A stretch of DNA of 42,846 bases from Ereboglobus sp. (lineage in GTDB: Bacteria; Verrucomicrobiota; Verrucomicrobiia; Opitutales; Opitutaceae). The position numbers were made by a program, and so were the translations under genes. The notes under the pieces are model-generated. The model did no database searches. It had not been told where the DNA came from and worked only from the letters and a program-made list of their open reading frames with translations. The first letter of the stretch is position 1, and each line of letters begins with the position of its first letter. Where the stretch lies: the NCBI GenBank assembly GCA_029974595.1, contig JARKRC010000002.1:1-42846 (forward strand), read 5' to 3'. Below, in pieces: positions 33,883 through 42,825 of the stretch.

Positions 33883-36250
33883 CGAGCTTTCCCTTGTCGC
33901 CGATTCACTGGAGCGCATGGGCATAAACCCCGTGCCACGGCATCCGCGTATCAATCCAATGGGAAAAAACAAAACGATGCTGGTTATCGGCCTTGATGCC
34001 GGCGCCACTCCTTCAACATTTGAATTCTTAGCCGGAGAGGTCGCTGGCAAGCTCTTCCGTATTGAACAAGGCTCCGCCGGTTCCAGCTTTCCCGGCTTCA
34101 ATATTCCCGTCCCCCTGTGTGAGCTTGCCAGCATCGATAGAAGCCAAGTCGCCCCGCTTTTGAAAAACCTTATCGCGCTTGCCAAAGACAAAAAGGCTGA
34201 GTCGACCTCCATCCGCGATGCTATCAGCGTCCTTTTCAAGGTATCCGGCCCTCGCGTTTTTACAGCCTCACAGGAAAAACAATTCCAGCGTTCATGCAAG
34301 CAACTTGTCTCCGAGCTTCATGACCTATTGATGCCCATTGCGACACCAGCACTTCAAAACTTCATGTGTTTGTTGGACATTCTGAAAAAACATATGTTGG
34401 AGCTTTCCAACTTTTCCAGGCAACTCGCTGCATTGTTGTGCGCACCGGTTTCAGACGCTCCGTTTTCCCGTGACGACCTGATGCTTCTTCAATCTGTTCT
34501 TTTTGGCGTGCTCGATTGGAAAAAGCGCACGGAGGAGATTGCTTCCGACACTTATTGGAAAACCAAGGCAACCCAAGACAAGCAGCCGAATAATGCCAGT
34601 GTCCCGATATACCTTGATCTCGCACCAAATGCCGCGGATTTCACCCACGCCAAACGCATCGCCCATGCGGAAACGAGCAAGCTTCTCAACAAATCTTTGA
34701 TCGCCGCCTCGGATGCACAAAAAAACAAGGAGCCGTCCGACGATGATACGTCCATGGGCATTGATGCTTTTTCCGGCAGGCGCGTTCGGCTTCAAGATCG
34801 CTTTCCCTCTCCCAAAATTGCAGAATTGGGCAATGTTGTTCTTTTTTCTGTCAACACCAAGGAGGCGCCGACTCTTTTTCGCTATCAACTGGGAGGTTCA
34901 AAAATATTCCCCGCCGCCGCCACACACGTCCAGAAAATGCAGGATGCTCTGCTTTTTCTGGCGGACGATGCTAAAATAAAAACCACGTGCCTGCCAATTC
35001 CCGGTGCGCAAAGCGGCAAGCGTGATCTCCTCATCGCCTATCTGGAAAACGACACCACCGCCAAAGGGAATGATATCCCCGGCATGGCGGAAATGTTTGG
35101 CTGCGAAACGAACCGCCTTGGTGTTTCCGAGGGTGATTTTTCCGAGCGGACAAAAAATGTGCTTCAGCTTTTTTCTGCCAAACTCCATTTCAGTCCCGAC
35201 CTCGGTGTCCGCCTGATCGCGCTTGGCACCATTGATAAAGGCCGCAAACAAGCCACTCTCAACCGCGCCTACCGTGTGTCCGACATTCTCGAATATGCCC
35301 GTCAATGGAATGATGCAGCGTGTAACATTCCTGCCATTTCCATCATATCCCATTTTGAGGAAGCACCGGACCCGCCCCCTACAGTCGCACTGGGAAAATC
35401 TGGAAAAAAGAGAAGGGCAAAAGCACAAACCCAAAGAATTCCCGTACGCCGCATGGCGGGGGTTCCTTCACCTATTGATCTGGCCGTTACCATCAACCGG
35501 GTTTGGAGCAGCGATCCGAAGGCCGGGTGCGCTGCGACCTATCAACGCGCTTTTTCCATTGCTGATGCCTATGATGTTTTCATCCCGGTTGCTCCCCAGA
35601 TTGCGGAAGCGAAAGCCCGCCTTGCCCTTTCGTTACTTGTCGCCCGCATGACAAATGTCCTCGCGGCAATTGGCGCGGCCAAAACTGCACAACGAGACGA
35701 AAAATTTAGCGATACGGTCCGCGAGCAAACGCTCAAGACCGTGGCCCTCCTTGGACTTTTGCTGAAAAAACTCAATCCCATCACCAACCACAAGGACTCC
35801 TATATGAAAGAACCACTCTATCAGCTCGGCCAGCTTCTCGCGCTCGCCGATTCCCTGCACCAGCAATACTGCAAGCACGTCCGCGACAATCAAAGGCCAT
35901 CGCAACTCATGGGCAACGCGCTGTTCAATACCGCGCTCGAACAGCCCAAGACTGCGCTGGCTCGTCTTGCCGAGCGCATTGCACCTTACCAAGCATGGGC
36001 TCAAAACTACAAATGCGAAGATGGTAGCTATGGAATCTGTCCGGCAGGTAAAATTAAAATATGCGCCAAACGCTTCATAGAGGAGGTCAACGGCGTCTTC
36101 CATGTGCGGACTGATGAGTTGCCTGAACGCATGTCCGATGAAGATAAAGCCAAACTCCTAATCGGGTATCTTGCCGATACCTACGAACCAGACGAAGAAA
36201 GCGTTTCAGGGAAAGCAGGAGCTTCTTCCAAAGAAGGCGACGTGTCATGA
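33875..36250 (+). CDS. cas8c: Large effector subunit, Cas8c/Csd1-like, unusually long
   Basis: A 791-residue large subunit of the Cascade complex, which recognises the PAM and opens the target DNA. The start at 33875 follows AGGAG by 9 nt and overlaps cas5. Only the last part is clearly Csd1-like: YQLGQLLALADSLHQQY, then MGNALFNTALEQPKTALARLAERI, where Csd1 has its small-subunit-like helical bundle. The N-terminal two thirds are hard to match. Csd1 proteins are usually about 600 residues. A lysine-rich segment (GKSGKKRRAKAQTQR) lies near residue 510. An internal start at residue 644 could give Cas11c. The identity as cas8 rests on position and C-terminus. Confidence 0.75.
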   Translation: MLNELSLVADSLERMGINPVPRHPRINPMGKNKTMLVIGLDAGATPSTFEFLAGEVAGKLFRIEQGSAGSSFPGFNIPVPLCELASIDRSQVAPLLKNLIALAKDKKAESTSIRDAISVLFKVSGPRVFTASQEKQFQRSCKQLVSELHDLLMPIATPALQNFMCLLDILKKHMLELSNFSRQLAALLCAPVSDAPFSRDDLMLLQSVLFGVLDWKKRTEEIASDTYWKTKATQDKQPNNASVPIYLDLAPNAADFTHAKRIAHAETSKLLNKSLIAASDAQKNKEPSDDDTSMGIDAFSGRRVRLQDRFPSPKIAELGNVVLFSVNTKEAPTLFRYQLGGSKIFPAAATHVQKMQDALLFLADDAKIKTTCLPIPGAQSGKRDLLIAYLENDTTAKGNDIPGMAEMFGCETNRLGVSEGDFSERTKNVLQLFSAKLHFSPDLGVRLIALGTIDKGRKQATLNRAYRVSDILEYARQWNDAACNIPAISIISHFEEAPDPPPTVALGKSGKKRRAKAQTQRIPVRRMAGVPSPIDLAVTINRVWSSDPKAGCAATYQRAFSIADAYDVFIPVAPQIAEAKARLALSLLVARMTNVLAAIGAAKTAQRDEKFSDTVREQTLKTVALLGLLLKKLNPITNHKDSYMKEPLYQLGQLLALADSLHQQYCKHVRDNQRPSQLMGNALFNTALEQPKTALARLAERIAPYQAWAQNYKCEDGSYGICPAGKIKICAKRFIEEVNGVFHVRTDELPERMSDEDKAKLLIGYLADTYEPDEESVSGKAGASSKEGDVS
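35804..36250 (+). CDS. cas11c: Predicted Cas11c small subunit from an internal start
   Basis: An ATG in frame at residue 644 of the large subunit is preceded by AAGGA (35792-35796) with a spacing of 7 nt, the best ribosome binding site inside the gene. It would give a 148-residue helical protein beginning MKEPLYQLGQLLALADSLH. In type I-C systems Cas11 is known to be made from an internal start in cas8c at just this place, where the sequence resumes at Y-LG-L. The product is inferred, not seen. Confidence 0.6.
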   Translation: MKEPLYQLGQLLALADSLHQQYCKHVRDNQRPSQLMGNALFNTALEQPKTALARLAERIAPYQAWAQNYKCEDGSYGICPAGKIKICAKRFIEEVNGVFHVRTDELPERMSDEDKAKLLIGYLADTYEPDEESVSGKAGASSKEGDVS

Positions 36251-36306
36251 ATCGTCCTCTTTTCAGCAACACCCAACCGCAACAATACTCAAACACCATA
36301 TCATGA
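36247..36306 (+). other. 19-codon coupling ORF between cas8 and cas7
   Basis: This tiny frame starts with an ATG overlapping the cas8 stop (ATGA at 36247-36250). It ends with a TGA overlapping the cas7 start (ATGA at 36303-36306). It could carry terminating ribosomes across the 52-nt gap to cas7, which lacks a clear ribosome binding site of its own. The peptide has no recognisable features. Confidence 0.35.
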
Positions 36307-37217
36307 GCAATTCATCCACCACCACCGATGTCCCGCGCATCACCGGGCTTCTTCTCCTCGAAGTCCGCAAATCCAACCCCAACGGTGACCCCGAACGCGA
36401 AAGTTCGCCCCGCCAGCGTCCCGATGGAAAAGGCGAAATCTCTCCCGTCTCCATCAAACGAAAACTGCGTGATCTTGTCCTCGAAAAAGAAGGCGCTGTC
36501 TGGCAGGAAATCAGCGGCAGCTTTTCGCCAATGCTCGACGCAGCTCGTTTCGATATTCTCGAAAACCGCGGTCGCAATCGTGATGAAATCAAAAAGAAAA
36601 TGGAGGATAAGAACGGTGGCCTTGGACAGGCATTCAAGGACGCCTATTGGGATGGCCGCCTTTTCGGAAACACCTTCCTCGAAGAAGGCGGGGCCAACAG
36701 CATCCGCACCGGCGTTGCCCATTTCGGAGTCGGTGTTTCCATCGCGCCCATAGACATCGAGTTCTCCACGTGGACAAACAAGGCAGGTGTCGAAGCGGGC
36801 AAGGATCGCGGCATGGCGCCGATGGCCTTCCGCGTCGTCAAGCACGGTCTCTACGCCGTTCCCTTTTTCGTCAACCCGAACGTCGCTCACAAGACCGGTT
36901 GCTCCGCGCAGGACGTGGAATTGATGCTCAAGCTCGTCAAACACGCCTATGCATCCACACGATCCGTTGTACGTTCGATGGTGGACGTGCTTCATGTTCA
37001 TACCTTCATACACAAGAGTCGCGCCGGCTCGCTTTCCGATTTCGCCCTGCTCGACGCGCTTTCGCCAAAGCTCAAGCCCGAACGTGAAAACAAGCCCTCC
37101 GATTCGCTGGAAGATTACGACATTCCGGCATGGGAGCAAATCAAAGACCGTCCCATCAGACCGGGCGCCGCTTTGACATTTGAGCAAAGCGGAGCCTACA
37201 AGGACTACGCTTTGTAG
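36303..37217 (+). CDS. cas7: Cas7 (Csd2/Csh2 family) backbone subunit
   Basis: A 304-residue RAMP protein that polymerises along the crRNA to form the Cascade backbone. The start GLLLLEVRKSNPNGDPERES is the Csd2/Csh2 hallmark. It is followed by GEISPVSIKRKLRDLV, the AYWDGRLFGNTFLEEG thumb-like region, and GVSIAPIDIEFSTW. FRVVKHGLYAVPFFVNPN and the ALSPKLKP end complete the family. The start at 36303 is chosen because it begins the conserved N-terminus. It is linked to cas8 by a tiny coupling ORF and followed by cas3 after 17 nt. Confidence 0.92.
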   Translation: MSNSSTTTDVPRITGLLLLEVRKSNPNGDPERESSPRQRPDGKGEISPVSIKRKLRDLVLEKEGAVWQEISGSFSPMLDAARFDILENRGRNRDEIKKKMEDKNGGLGQAFKDAYWDGRLFGNTFLEEGGANSIRTGVAHFGVGVSIAPIDIEFSTWTNKAGVEAGKDRGMAPMAFRVVKHGLYAVPFFVNPNVAHKTGCSAQDVELMLKLVKHAYASTRSVVRSMVDVLHVHTFIHKSRAGSLSDFALLDALSPKLKPERENKPSDSLEDYDIPAWEQIKDRPIRPGAALTFEQSGAYKDYAL

Positions 37218-37234
37218 CTCCTCATACCGTTACC

Positions 37235-39562
37235 GTGGACAACAAGCCACTCGCACATAGCGCGCACGACGGCGTCGATTCACAACCTTATCGTGAGCAT
37301 GTTGAAAATGTGATCGGCAATAAGAAAGTGAAAGGCGCCGTGTCGCGTGCGGAAGAAGCCGGAGCATTTTCCCAAAAATGGGGAAGTGCCCTTGTTACCG
37401 TCGTCCGCACCGCTGCTTCTTATCATGACCTCGGAAAACTGGACGATTTCTTTCAAAACATCCTCCAGTATAATCGAAGGGACAGCAAAGGTTTTAACCA
37501 CTGTGATGCGGGAACGGCCTTTTTGTTAAGAAAAAAAATTCTGGAAGCTGCATTACTGGTGTATTCCCACCACATTGGTTTCCCAAACATGCAGGCGGAG
37601 CGCGCAAAGAATGCCAATGGGAGGAATAATCTACTCCGGGACGAGAGCCCGTTTAAGGAACAGGAACATTACCGGCATACCGACGCTCATCTCGAAATCT
37701 ACCTCAAAAAGCACAGTCTGATATTCCCCGGGCATCAACTTGCGCTGCCGGAAACCCCGCCACTATTCGCTCGCTCAAATCTCACCCGCCGCATTGCGCT
37801 TTCCTGCCTCGTTGATGCCGACCACGGAGATACCGCACGCCATTATAAAAAGGAATGCGATATCGCCAACGCCACTCCCGATTTGCTTCCGGATAAACGT
37901 CTTGCCACTCTTGATGCCTACGTCGCTGGCCTCGCGCCAAGCGAGGAACCTGCCGATGCCCGCGAACGCGAGCGCCTCCGGATACGTCAAGACATTTACG
38001 CAACTTGCCGCGACGCTCTGCCGGCCGACGCCACGCGCATCGTTTCTTGCGACAGTCCCGTTGGCACCGGCAAAACCACGGCGGTTATGGCGCACCTCCT
38101 CCGCGTCGCCGCCAAGCGCGGATTGCGTCGCATTTTTGTGGTTCTCCCCTTCACCAACATCATAGACCAGTCCGTAGAGACCTACCGAAAAGCGGTCATT
38201 CTTCCGGGAGAAGACCCGGAAGCGGTCGTTGCCGCACACCATCACAAGGTCGAATTCTCCGGAGAAAACCACGCAACGCTGCGCCTGCTCGCCCAGCGTT
38301 GGGAAGCCCCTATTGTTGTTACCACGGCGGTTCGCTTTTTTGAGACTCTTGCGGCAAAGGACACCGCCGCCCTCCGAAATTTTCATCAGATTTCCGGCAG
38401 TGCCGTTTTTATAGATGAAACCCACGCGGCGATGCCCGTTCCACTGTGGCCGCAAATGTGGCGTTGGATAGCCGAGCTCTGCGATGATTGGACATGCCAT
38501 TTCGTTCTCGCTTCCGGGTCGCTCGCCCGCTTCTGGACGCTTCCCGACTTTGTAATGCCCGCAGAACAACGCGAAATCCCGCGACTTGTCGCCGAGGAAA
38601 AAGCGGCCGCCTCTTTTGATTACGAAAAAAAGCGGGTGTGCATCAAAACTCTGCAGGGGAAAAAAGGCCCTCTGCTGCCCCGCGACGAACTTGCAAAGGC
38701 TGTGCTCGCCAAGCCCGGCCCGCGTCTCGTCATCTTTAACACCGTTCAATCAGCTGCGGTGTTTGCGCATTATTTGCGCGATAAGAAAGGCGAAAATCCG
38801 GGCCTTGTTATCGAACACCTTTCCACCGCGCTCTCACCGGCGGACAGAAGCAAAACATTGGAGCGCGTTCGCAAACGCCTTCGGAATGGTGAAACAAACT
38901 GGGTGCTGGTGGGAACCAGTTGTGTTGAGGCAGGAATGGATTTTTCGTTTCATACAGGCTTCCGTGAGCGGGCCTCGTTTGCCAGCCTGCTGCAAGTATT
39001 GGGACGTGTATCGAGAAACGGAGAATATAACGACGCCGTCGTTTGGGATTTCCAACATGATGCATCCGAATATGACCTATTGAGCATCCACCCTCATTTC
39101 AAAACATCGGCAAGGGTTGTTGGCCAATTACTCGAAAAATACGGTGCCGCGCTCACTCCAGAACACTGCACGGAAGCCCTGCTGCTTGAGATCAACCAAG
39201 GCACAGGTGACGCGGAAAAAATGGCACGGGAAATACGTACTGCCGAAGATGCCATCAATTTCCCTGAGGTCGCCAAACTTTGCCGTTTGATAACAAGCGA
39301 AACCCAAACGGTGGTCGTCAATCAGGCACTCATTGAACGCTTCGAATCAGGAGAAAAAGAGCTATTTCCATCCTCCAGAGAAGTGATGCTTAACAGCGTG
39401 CAAGTATGGGAAAATAAACTCGTGGATTTGCCGGTGAAGCCGATAGGTTTTGGCAGGGAGCTTTTGGGAATATCGGAAGGTAGTTATGATGGGTTTCTCG
39501 GATATATGAAGGGTTTAATTCCCATAATTCAGGGCAAAAGCAGAGGAGGCTGGAACTTCTGA
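37235..39562 (+). CDS. cas3: Cas3 nuclease-helicase
   Basis: A 775-residue protein that degrades the target DNA after recruitment by Cascade. The HD nuclease half comes first. An early histidine is at AHSAHDG, the HD pair is in YHDLGKLDDFF (H64, D65), followed by NHCDAG (H89) and YSHHIG. The SF2 helicase follows: Walker A SPVGTGKTTA (K280), DETH at 394-397, ASGSLARFW, and the arginine motif QVLGRVSRNG. The start is GTG at 37235. It lies between cas7 and cas4 instead of at the front as in usual I-C loci, an order like that of type I-B. Both HD and ATPase motifs are complete, so it should be active. Confidence 0.92.
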   Translation: MDNKPLAHSAHDGVDSQPYREHVENVIGNKKVKGAVSRAEEAGAFSQKWGSALVTVVRTAASYHDLGKLDDFFQNILQYNRRDSKGFNHCDAGTAFLLRKKILEAALLVYSHHIGFPNMQAERAKNANGRNNLLRDESPFKEQEHYRHTDAHLEIYLKKHSLIFPGHQLALPETPPLFARSNLTRRIALSCLVDADHGDTARHYKKECDIANATPDLLPDKRLATLDAYVAGLAPSEEPADARERERLRIRQDIYATCRDALPADATRIVSCDSPVGTGKTTAVMAHLLRVAAKRGLRRIFVVLPFTNIIDQSVETYRKAVILPGEDPEAVVAAHHHKVEFSGENHATLRLLAQRWEAPIVVTTAVRFFETLAAKDTAALRNFHQISGSAVFIDETHAAMPVPLWPQMWRWIAELCDDWTCHFVLASGSLARFWTLPDFVMPAEQREIPRLVAEEKAAASFDYEKKRVCIKTLQGKKGPLLPRDELAKAVLAKPGPRLVIFNTVQSAAVFAHYLRDKKGENPGLVIEHLSTALSPADRSKTLERVRKRLRNGETNWVLVGTSCVEAGMDFSFHTGFRERASFASLLQVLGRVSRNGEYNDAVVWDFQHDASEYDLLSIHPHFKTSARVVGQLLEKYGAALTPEHCTEALLLEINQGTGDAEKMAREIRTAEDAINFPEVAKLCRLITSETQTVVVNQALIERFESGEKELFPSSREVMLNSVQVWENKLVDLPVKPIGFGRELLGISEGSYDGFLGYMKGLIPIIQGKSRGGWNF

Positions 39563-39563
39563 C

Positions 39564-40187
39564 ATGGATACATTGCCGATCAGCCTCATTAATGATTATC
39601 TTTTTTGTCCGAAGCGGGCAGGCCTGAAACTCATTGATGGGGTGCGAGACAAAAACGAGCACACCCTCCTCGGCGACCAGGCGCACGAGCATGTCGATTT
39701 TCCCGGATACGAGCAACGCGCGGGGTGGACTCTGCTTCGTGCGCTGCCGCTTTATTCCGACCGGCTCGGTCTTTCGGGAAAAGCCGACTTGGTGGAAGTC
39801 CGCCATGCACCCGGTGGCGAATCCATTGCCGAAATCCGCCCTGTCGAATACAAGAAAGGACCGAAGCGGCGCTTCGACAACGACGAAGCCCAGCTTTGCG
39901 CCCAGGCTTTTTGCCTCGAAGAGATGTTCGCTACGCGGATTGAGGCCGGCTCCATTTATCATGCCTCCTCACAACAACGGCGCGAAGTCAGTTTCGACGA
40001 GCCATTGCGCATAAAAACACGCGAAACGATCACCGCCTTGCGACGGTTGATTGAGACTGAAAAAATACCTCCCGCCGAGTTGCGCCCGCAATGCGAAGGC
40101 TGCTCCCTGCACGAAATCTGTTTGCCCGAGACTTCAGGCGCGCCGCCCTCCCGCAATCTCTACGAACCGCGACACTATGCCTCTTGA
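39564..40187 (+). CDS. cas4: Cas4 exonuclease
   Basis: A 207-residue PD-(D/E)XK nuclease with an iron-sulfur cluster that trims prespacers and helps select the PAM. The first cysteine is in DYLFCPKRAGLKL (near residue 14). The nuclease core includes AEIRPVEYKKGPKRRFDNDEAQLCAQAFC, with its aspartate and glutamate plus lysine. The C-terminal cluster cysteines are in RPQCEGCSLHEICLPE. It starts 1 nt after the cas3 stop and is followed by cas1, the normal order for adaptation genes in types I-B and I-C. Confidence 0.94.
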   Translation: MDTLPISLINDYLFCPKRAGLKLIDGVRDKNEHTLLGDQAHEHVDFPGYEQRAGWTLLRALPLYSDRLGLSGKADLVEVRHAPGGESIAEIRPVEYKKGPKRRFDNDEAQLCAQAFCLEEMFATRIEAGSIYHASSQQRREVSFDEPLRIKTRETITALRRLIETEKIPPAELRPQCEGCSLHEICLPETSGAPPSRNLYEPRHYAS

Positions 40188-40226
40188 TTTGTAATTTTTC
40201 TTCCACTCTCCGACATTATTTTCGCC

Positions 40227-41261
40227 TTGAGCCAGCTCCTCCAAAACACCCTCTACCTTCTCACGCCAAAACTCTCCGTCACGCGTGATGGACTTGCGCT
40301 GCGCATCGAGCAGGACCGCCAGCTCAAACTCTCGCTCCCCATCCACAACTGCGACTCGATCCTTGTCTTCGGCCCCGACATTTACGTCTCACCCGCAGCC
40401 ATGCGCCTTTGCTGGGAAAACGGCGCCAGCATCTGCTATTTCACCGAATGGGGCCGGCTCGAAGCCCGAGTCGAAGGCGTTCCTCAAGGCTCCGTGTATT
40501 TGCGCCGCGCGCAACACGCCACGGCATCCGACCCCGACGGCTCCACGGCGCTTGCCCGCGCCTTTATCGCCGGAAAAATCCACAACACCCGCTGGCTCCT
40601 CAACCGCAGCGCTCGCGATGCCGCCGGTGAAAACGACGCCATGCCCTTACGCCGTGCATCCGAAGCCCTTGCGCACCTCCTCCGCCAGCTTCCAGCCGCA
40701 CCCGACACCGACACCGCGCGCGGCATCGAAGGCCAGGCCGCCGCACTCCATTTCGACGTATTCAAAAATCACATACGTCCGCAACTCCGCGACAGCTTTC
40801 CCGTCGACGGACGCAACCGCCGTCCGCCTCGCGACGCCGTCAATTGCCTCCTCTCCTTCCTCTACGCGCTCCTGCGCCACGATTGTGTCAGCGCGCTCGC
40901 TGGTGTCGGACTCGATCCCTTTGCCGGATACCTTCACGCCGACCGCTCCGGGCGCGAGTCACTCGCGCTCGACCTCATGGAAGAATTCCGCCCTTGGGCT
41001 GAGCGCCTCGCCATTACACTCATCAACCGCGCAGAACTCACCGCAAAGGACTTTTCCCATCGCGAAGGCGGCGCAGTTGAGCTGACCGACAATGCGCGCA
41101 AAACGATCGTCGCCGCTTATCAGGCCAGGAAACGCGAAGAATCGGTGCATCCGCTCTACAAGGAAAAAGTCCGCAACGGACAACTCCCCCACATACAAGC
41201 CCGATTGCTCGCACGCGCATTGCGCGAAAACGCCGATTACGTTCCGCATCTGTTTGTCTGA
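40227..41261 (+). CDS. cas1: Cas1 integrase
   Basis: A 344-residue integrase that with Cas2 inserts new spacers. It starts with TTG at 40227 in a frame beginning MSQLLQNTLYLLTP, as other Cas1 proteins of this type do. Metal ligands are present: E168 in GIEGQAAALHF, H237 in GYLHADRSGRESL, and D249 or E252 in LALDLMEEF. The sequence GYLHADRSGRESLALDLMEEFRP is typical of type I-C Cas1. There is no good ribosome binding site ahead of the TTG; the gap from cas4 is 39 nt. Confidence 0.95.
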   Translation: MSQLLQNTLYLLTPKLSVTRDGLALRIEQDRQLKLSLPIHNCDSILVFGPDIYVSPAAMRLCWENGASICYFTEWGRLEARVEGVPQGSVYLRRAQHATASDPDGSTALARAFIAGKIHNTRWLLNRSARDAAGENDAMPLRRASEALAHLLRQLPAAPDTDTARGIEGQAAALHFDVFKNHIRPQLRDSFPVDGRNRRPPRDAVNCLLSFLYALLRHDCVSALAGVGLDPFAGYLHADRSGRESLALDLMEEFRPWAERLAITLINRAELTAKDFSHREGGAVELTDNARKTIVAAYQARKREESVHPLYKEKVRNGQLPHIQARLLARALRENADYVPHLFV

Positions 41262-41267
41262 TCCGCC

Positions 41268-41564
41268 ATGCTTCTGCTCATCACCTACGACGTATCCACA
41301 ACCGATGAGAAAGCGGGCGCGCGCCGACTGCGCCGCGTTGCAAAAGCCTGCACATCCTATGGCGTGCGCGTGCAAAAATCCGTCTTCGAAATGCAACTCG
41401 GCCAAGCCGAATGGGTGCAATTAAAAGTGCGCCTGCTTGATGAAATCGACCCCGCGCAAGACTCTCTCCGTGTATATTATCTCGACCACGCAGCAAAAGC
41501 CCGCATAGAACATTATGGAGCTGATCGCCCCACTGACGTGATTGAAGACACGTTGGCGCTGTAA
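41268..41564 (+). CDS. cas2: Cas2
   Basis: A 98-residue ferredoxin-like protein, the dimeric partner of Cas1 that measures and holds prespacers. The N-terminus LLLITYDVSTTDEKAGARRLRRVAKAC and the next strand VQKSVFEMQL are of this family. It starts 6 nt after the cas1 stop. The CRISPR leader follows. Confidence 0.95.
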   Translation: MLLLITYDVSTTDEKAGARRLRRVAKACTSYGVRVQKSVFEMQLGQAEWVQLKVRLLDEIDPAQDSLRVYYLDHAAKARIEHYGADRPTDVIEDTLAL

Positions 41565-41783
41565 AGCGCGTGTGGGGAAACAGAGAACTCGGAATGAACG
41601 CGAAGCCGCGAACCGCGAGCCTCGTTTAAGACCGCATTCTTTCGCAGAACAGGAAACCGTTTGAAATACAACAGATAGCATAAACCTGTGGCAAAGTGAG
41701 TCACATGCGTTTTTCATCCTTTGACAATCTTCGCATATCAATGCAGCCAAGATCTTGTCACAGAAAGCGAAAGCCTCTGTGGC
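41565..41783 (+). promoter_or_regulatory. CRISPR leader
   Basis: A 219-nt AT-richer stretch lies between cas2 and the first repeat, where the promoter for the array and the sites for spacer insertion are expected. TTGACA at 41721-41726, 57 nt ahead of the first repeat, may be a -35 element, but no clear -10 at normal spacing is seen. Confidence 0.6.
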
Positions 41784-42825
41784 ATCACTCCGACTCCCAA
41801 GTCGGAGTGCGGATTGAAACTTCCACCGGCGCGCGGAAACACTCCTCGATCACGCATCACTCCGACTCCCAAGTCGGAGTGCGGATTGAAACGATGATTG
41901 CTCGGTCGATGTGCTTTTGGGTATCAGGAATCACTCCGACTCCCAAGTCGGAGTGCGGATTGAAACAGCGATCTGATCGAGCTGAGCCGCCGCCGCTTGC
42001 CGATCACTCCTACTCCCCAGTCGGAGTGCGGATTGAAACACCCCCGGAATCAGCGTCGGCGGGTTCCGGCTTATCACTCCGACTCCCAAGTCGGAGTGCG
42101 GATTGAAACACAACATAGTTGCGGTGTTTTACGTTCAGCGGGATATCACTCCGACTCCCAAGTCGGAGTGCGGATTGAAACATGGCATGACGATCCGGGC
42201 TATTCGCTCGCAGGCGATCACTCCGACTCCCAAGTCGGAGTGCGGATTGAAACTTGAGGAAGGCGGGGTTATTGGCCAAAACAGGGATCACTCCGACTCC
42301 CAAGTCGGAGTGCGGATTGAAACTTTTCGATTCGCGGCCTGGCGTTGCGCTTCCCGCTTATCACTCCGACTCCCAAGTCGGAGTGCGGATTGAAACTGCG
42401 CCGCGCTGTGCCGCTTCAAGGAGACATGCTATCACTCCGACTCCCAAGTCGGAGTGCGGATTGAAACAAGGCTTGCGCGTGCCAAAAAGATCGGTGTCGC
42501 CATCACTCCGACTCCCAAGTCGGAGTGCGGATTGAAACGCAGTTGATTTTACCGGGCGGCCCAGCAAAAAGTATCACTCCGACTCCCAAGTCGGAGTGCG
42601 GATTGAAACCAAATCGCCCGGCAGCGGTTCAAGCGCATCCGGCAAATCACTCCGACTCCCAAGTCGGAGTGCGGATTGAAACCTTCATCCGCACGCTACT
42701 CCCACAGTTTCAACTCATCACTCCGACTCCCAAGTCGGAGTGCGGATTGAAACCCATCAACGCCCAGCTCGCCGCCTTCGCGGAATGGATCACTCCGACT
42801 CCCAAGTCGGAGTGCGGATTGAAAC
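41784..42825 (+). CRISPR. CRISPR array with 15 repeats of 37 nt
   Basis: Fifteen direct repeats and fourteen unique spacers of 33 to 37 nt. Repeats start at 41784, 41856, 41930, 42003, 42073, 42145, 42217, 42287, 42360, 42431, 42502, 42573, 42646, 42717 and 42789. Each repeat is AT followed by the arm CACTCCGACT, loop CCCA, arm AGTCGGAGTG, then CGGATTGAAAC. The perfect 10-bp stem should be the processing site for Cas5, and the ATTGAAAC tail is the likely 5-prime handle of the crRNA. The fourth repeat is changed at two positions. Twenty-one more bases follow to the window end, so the array may continue. No spacer was seen to match this window. Confidence 0.98.
42003..42039 (+). repeat. Degenerate fourth CRISPR repeat
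   Basis: Differs from the other fourteen repeats at position 9 (G to T, which breaks one stem pair) and at position 16 (A to C, in the loop). All other copies are identical. Confidence 0.9.

Noticed and set aside
33253-42825. Assignment of the CRISPR locus to type I-G (I-U) or I-E
   Set aside because: No Csb-type proteins or Cas5-Cas6 fusion, no Cse proteins, and Cas4 is separate from Cas1. Cas7 is of the Csd2/Csh2 family.
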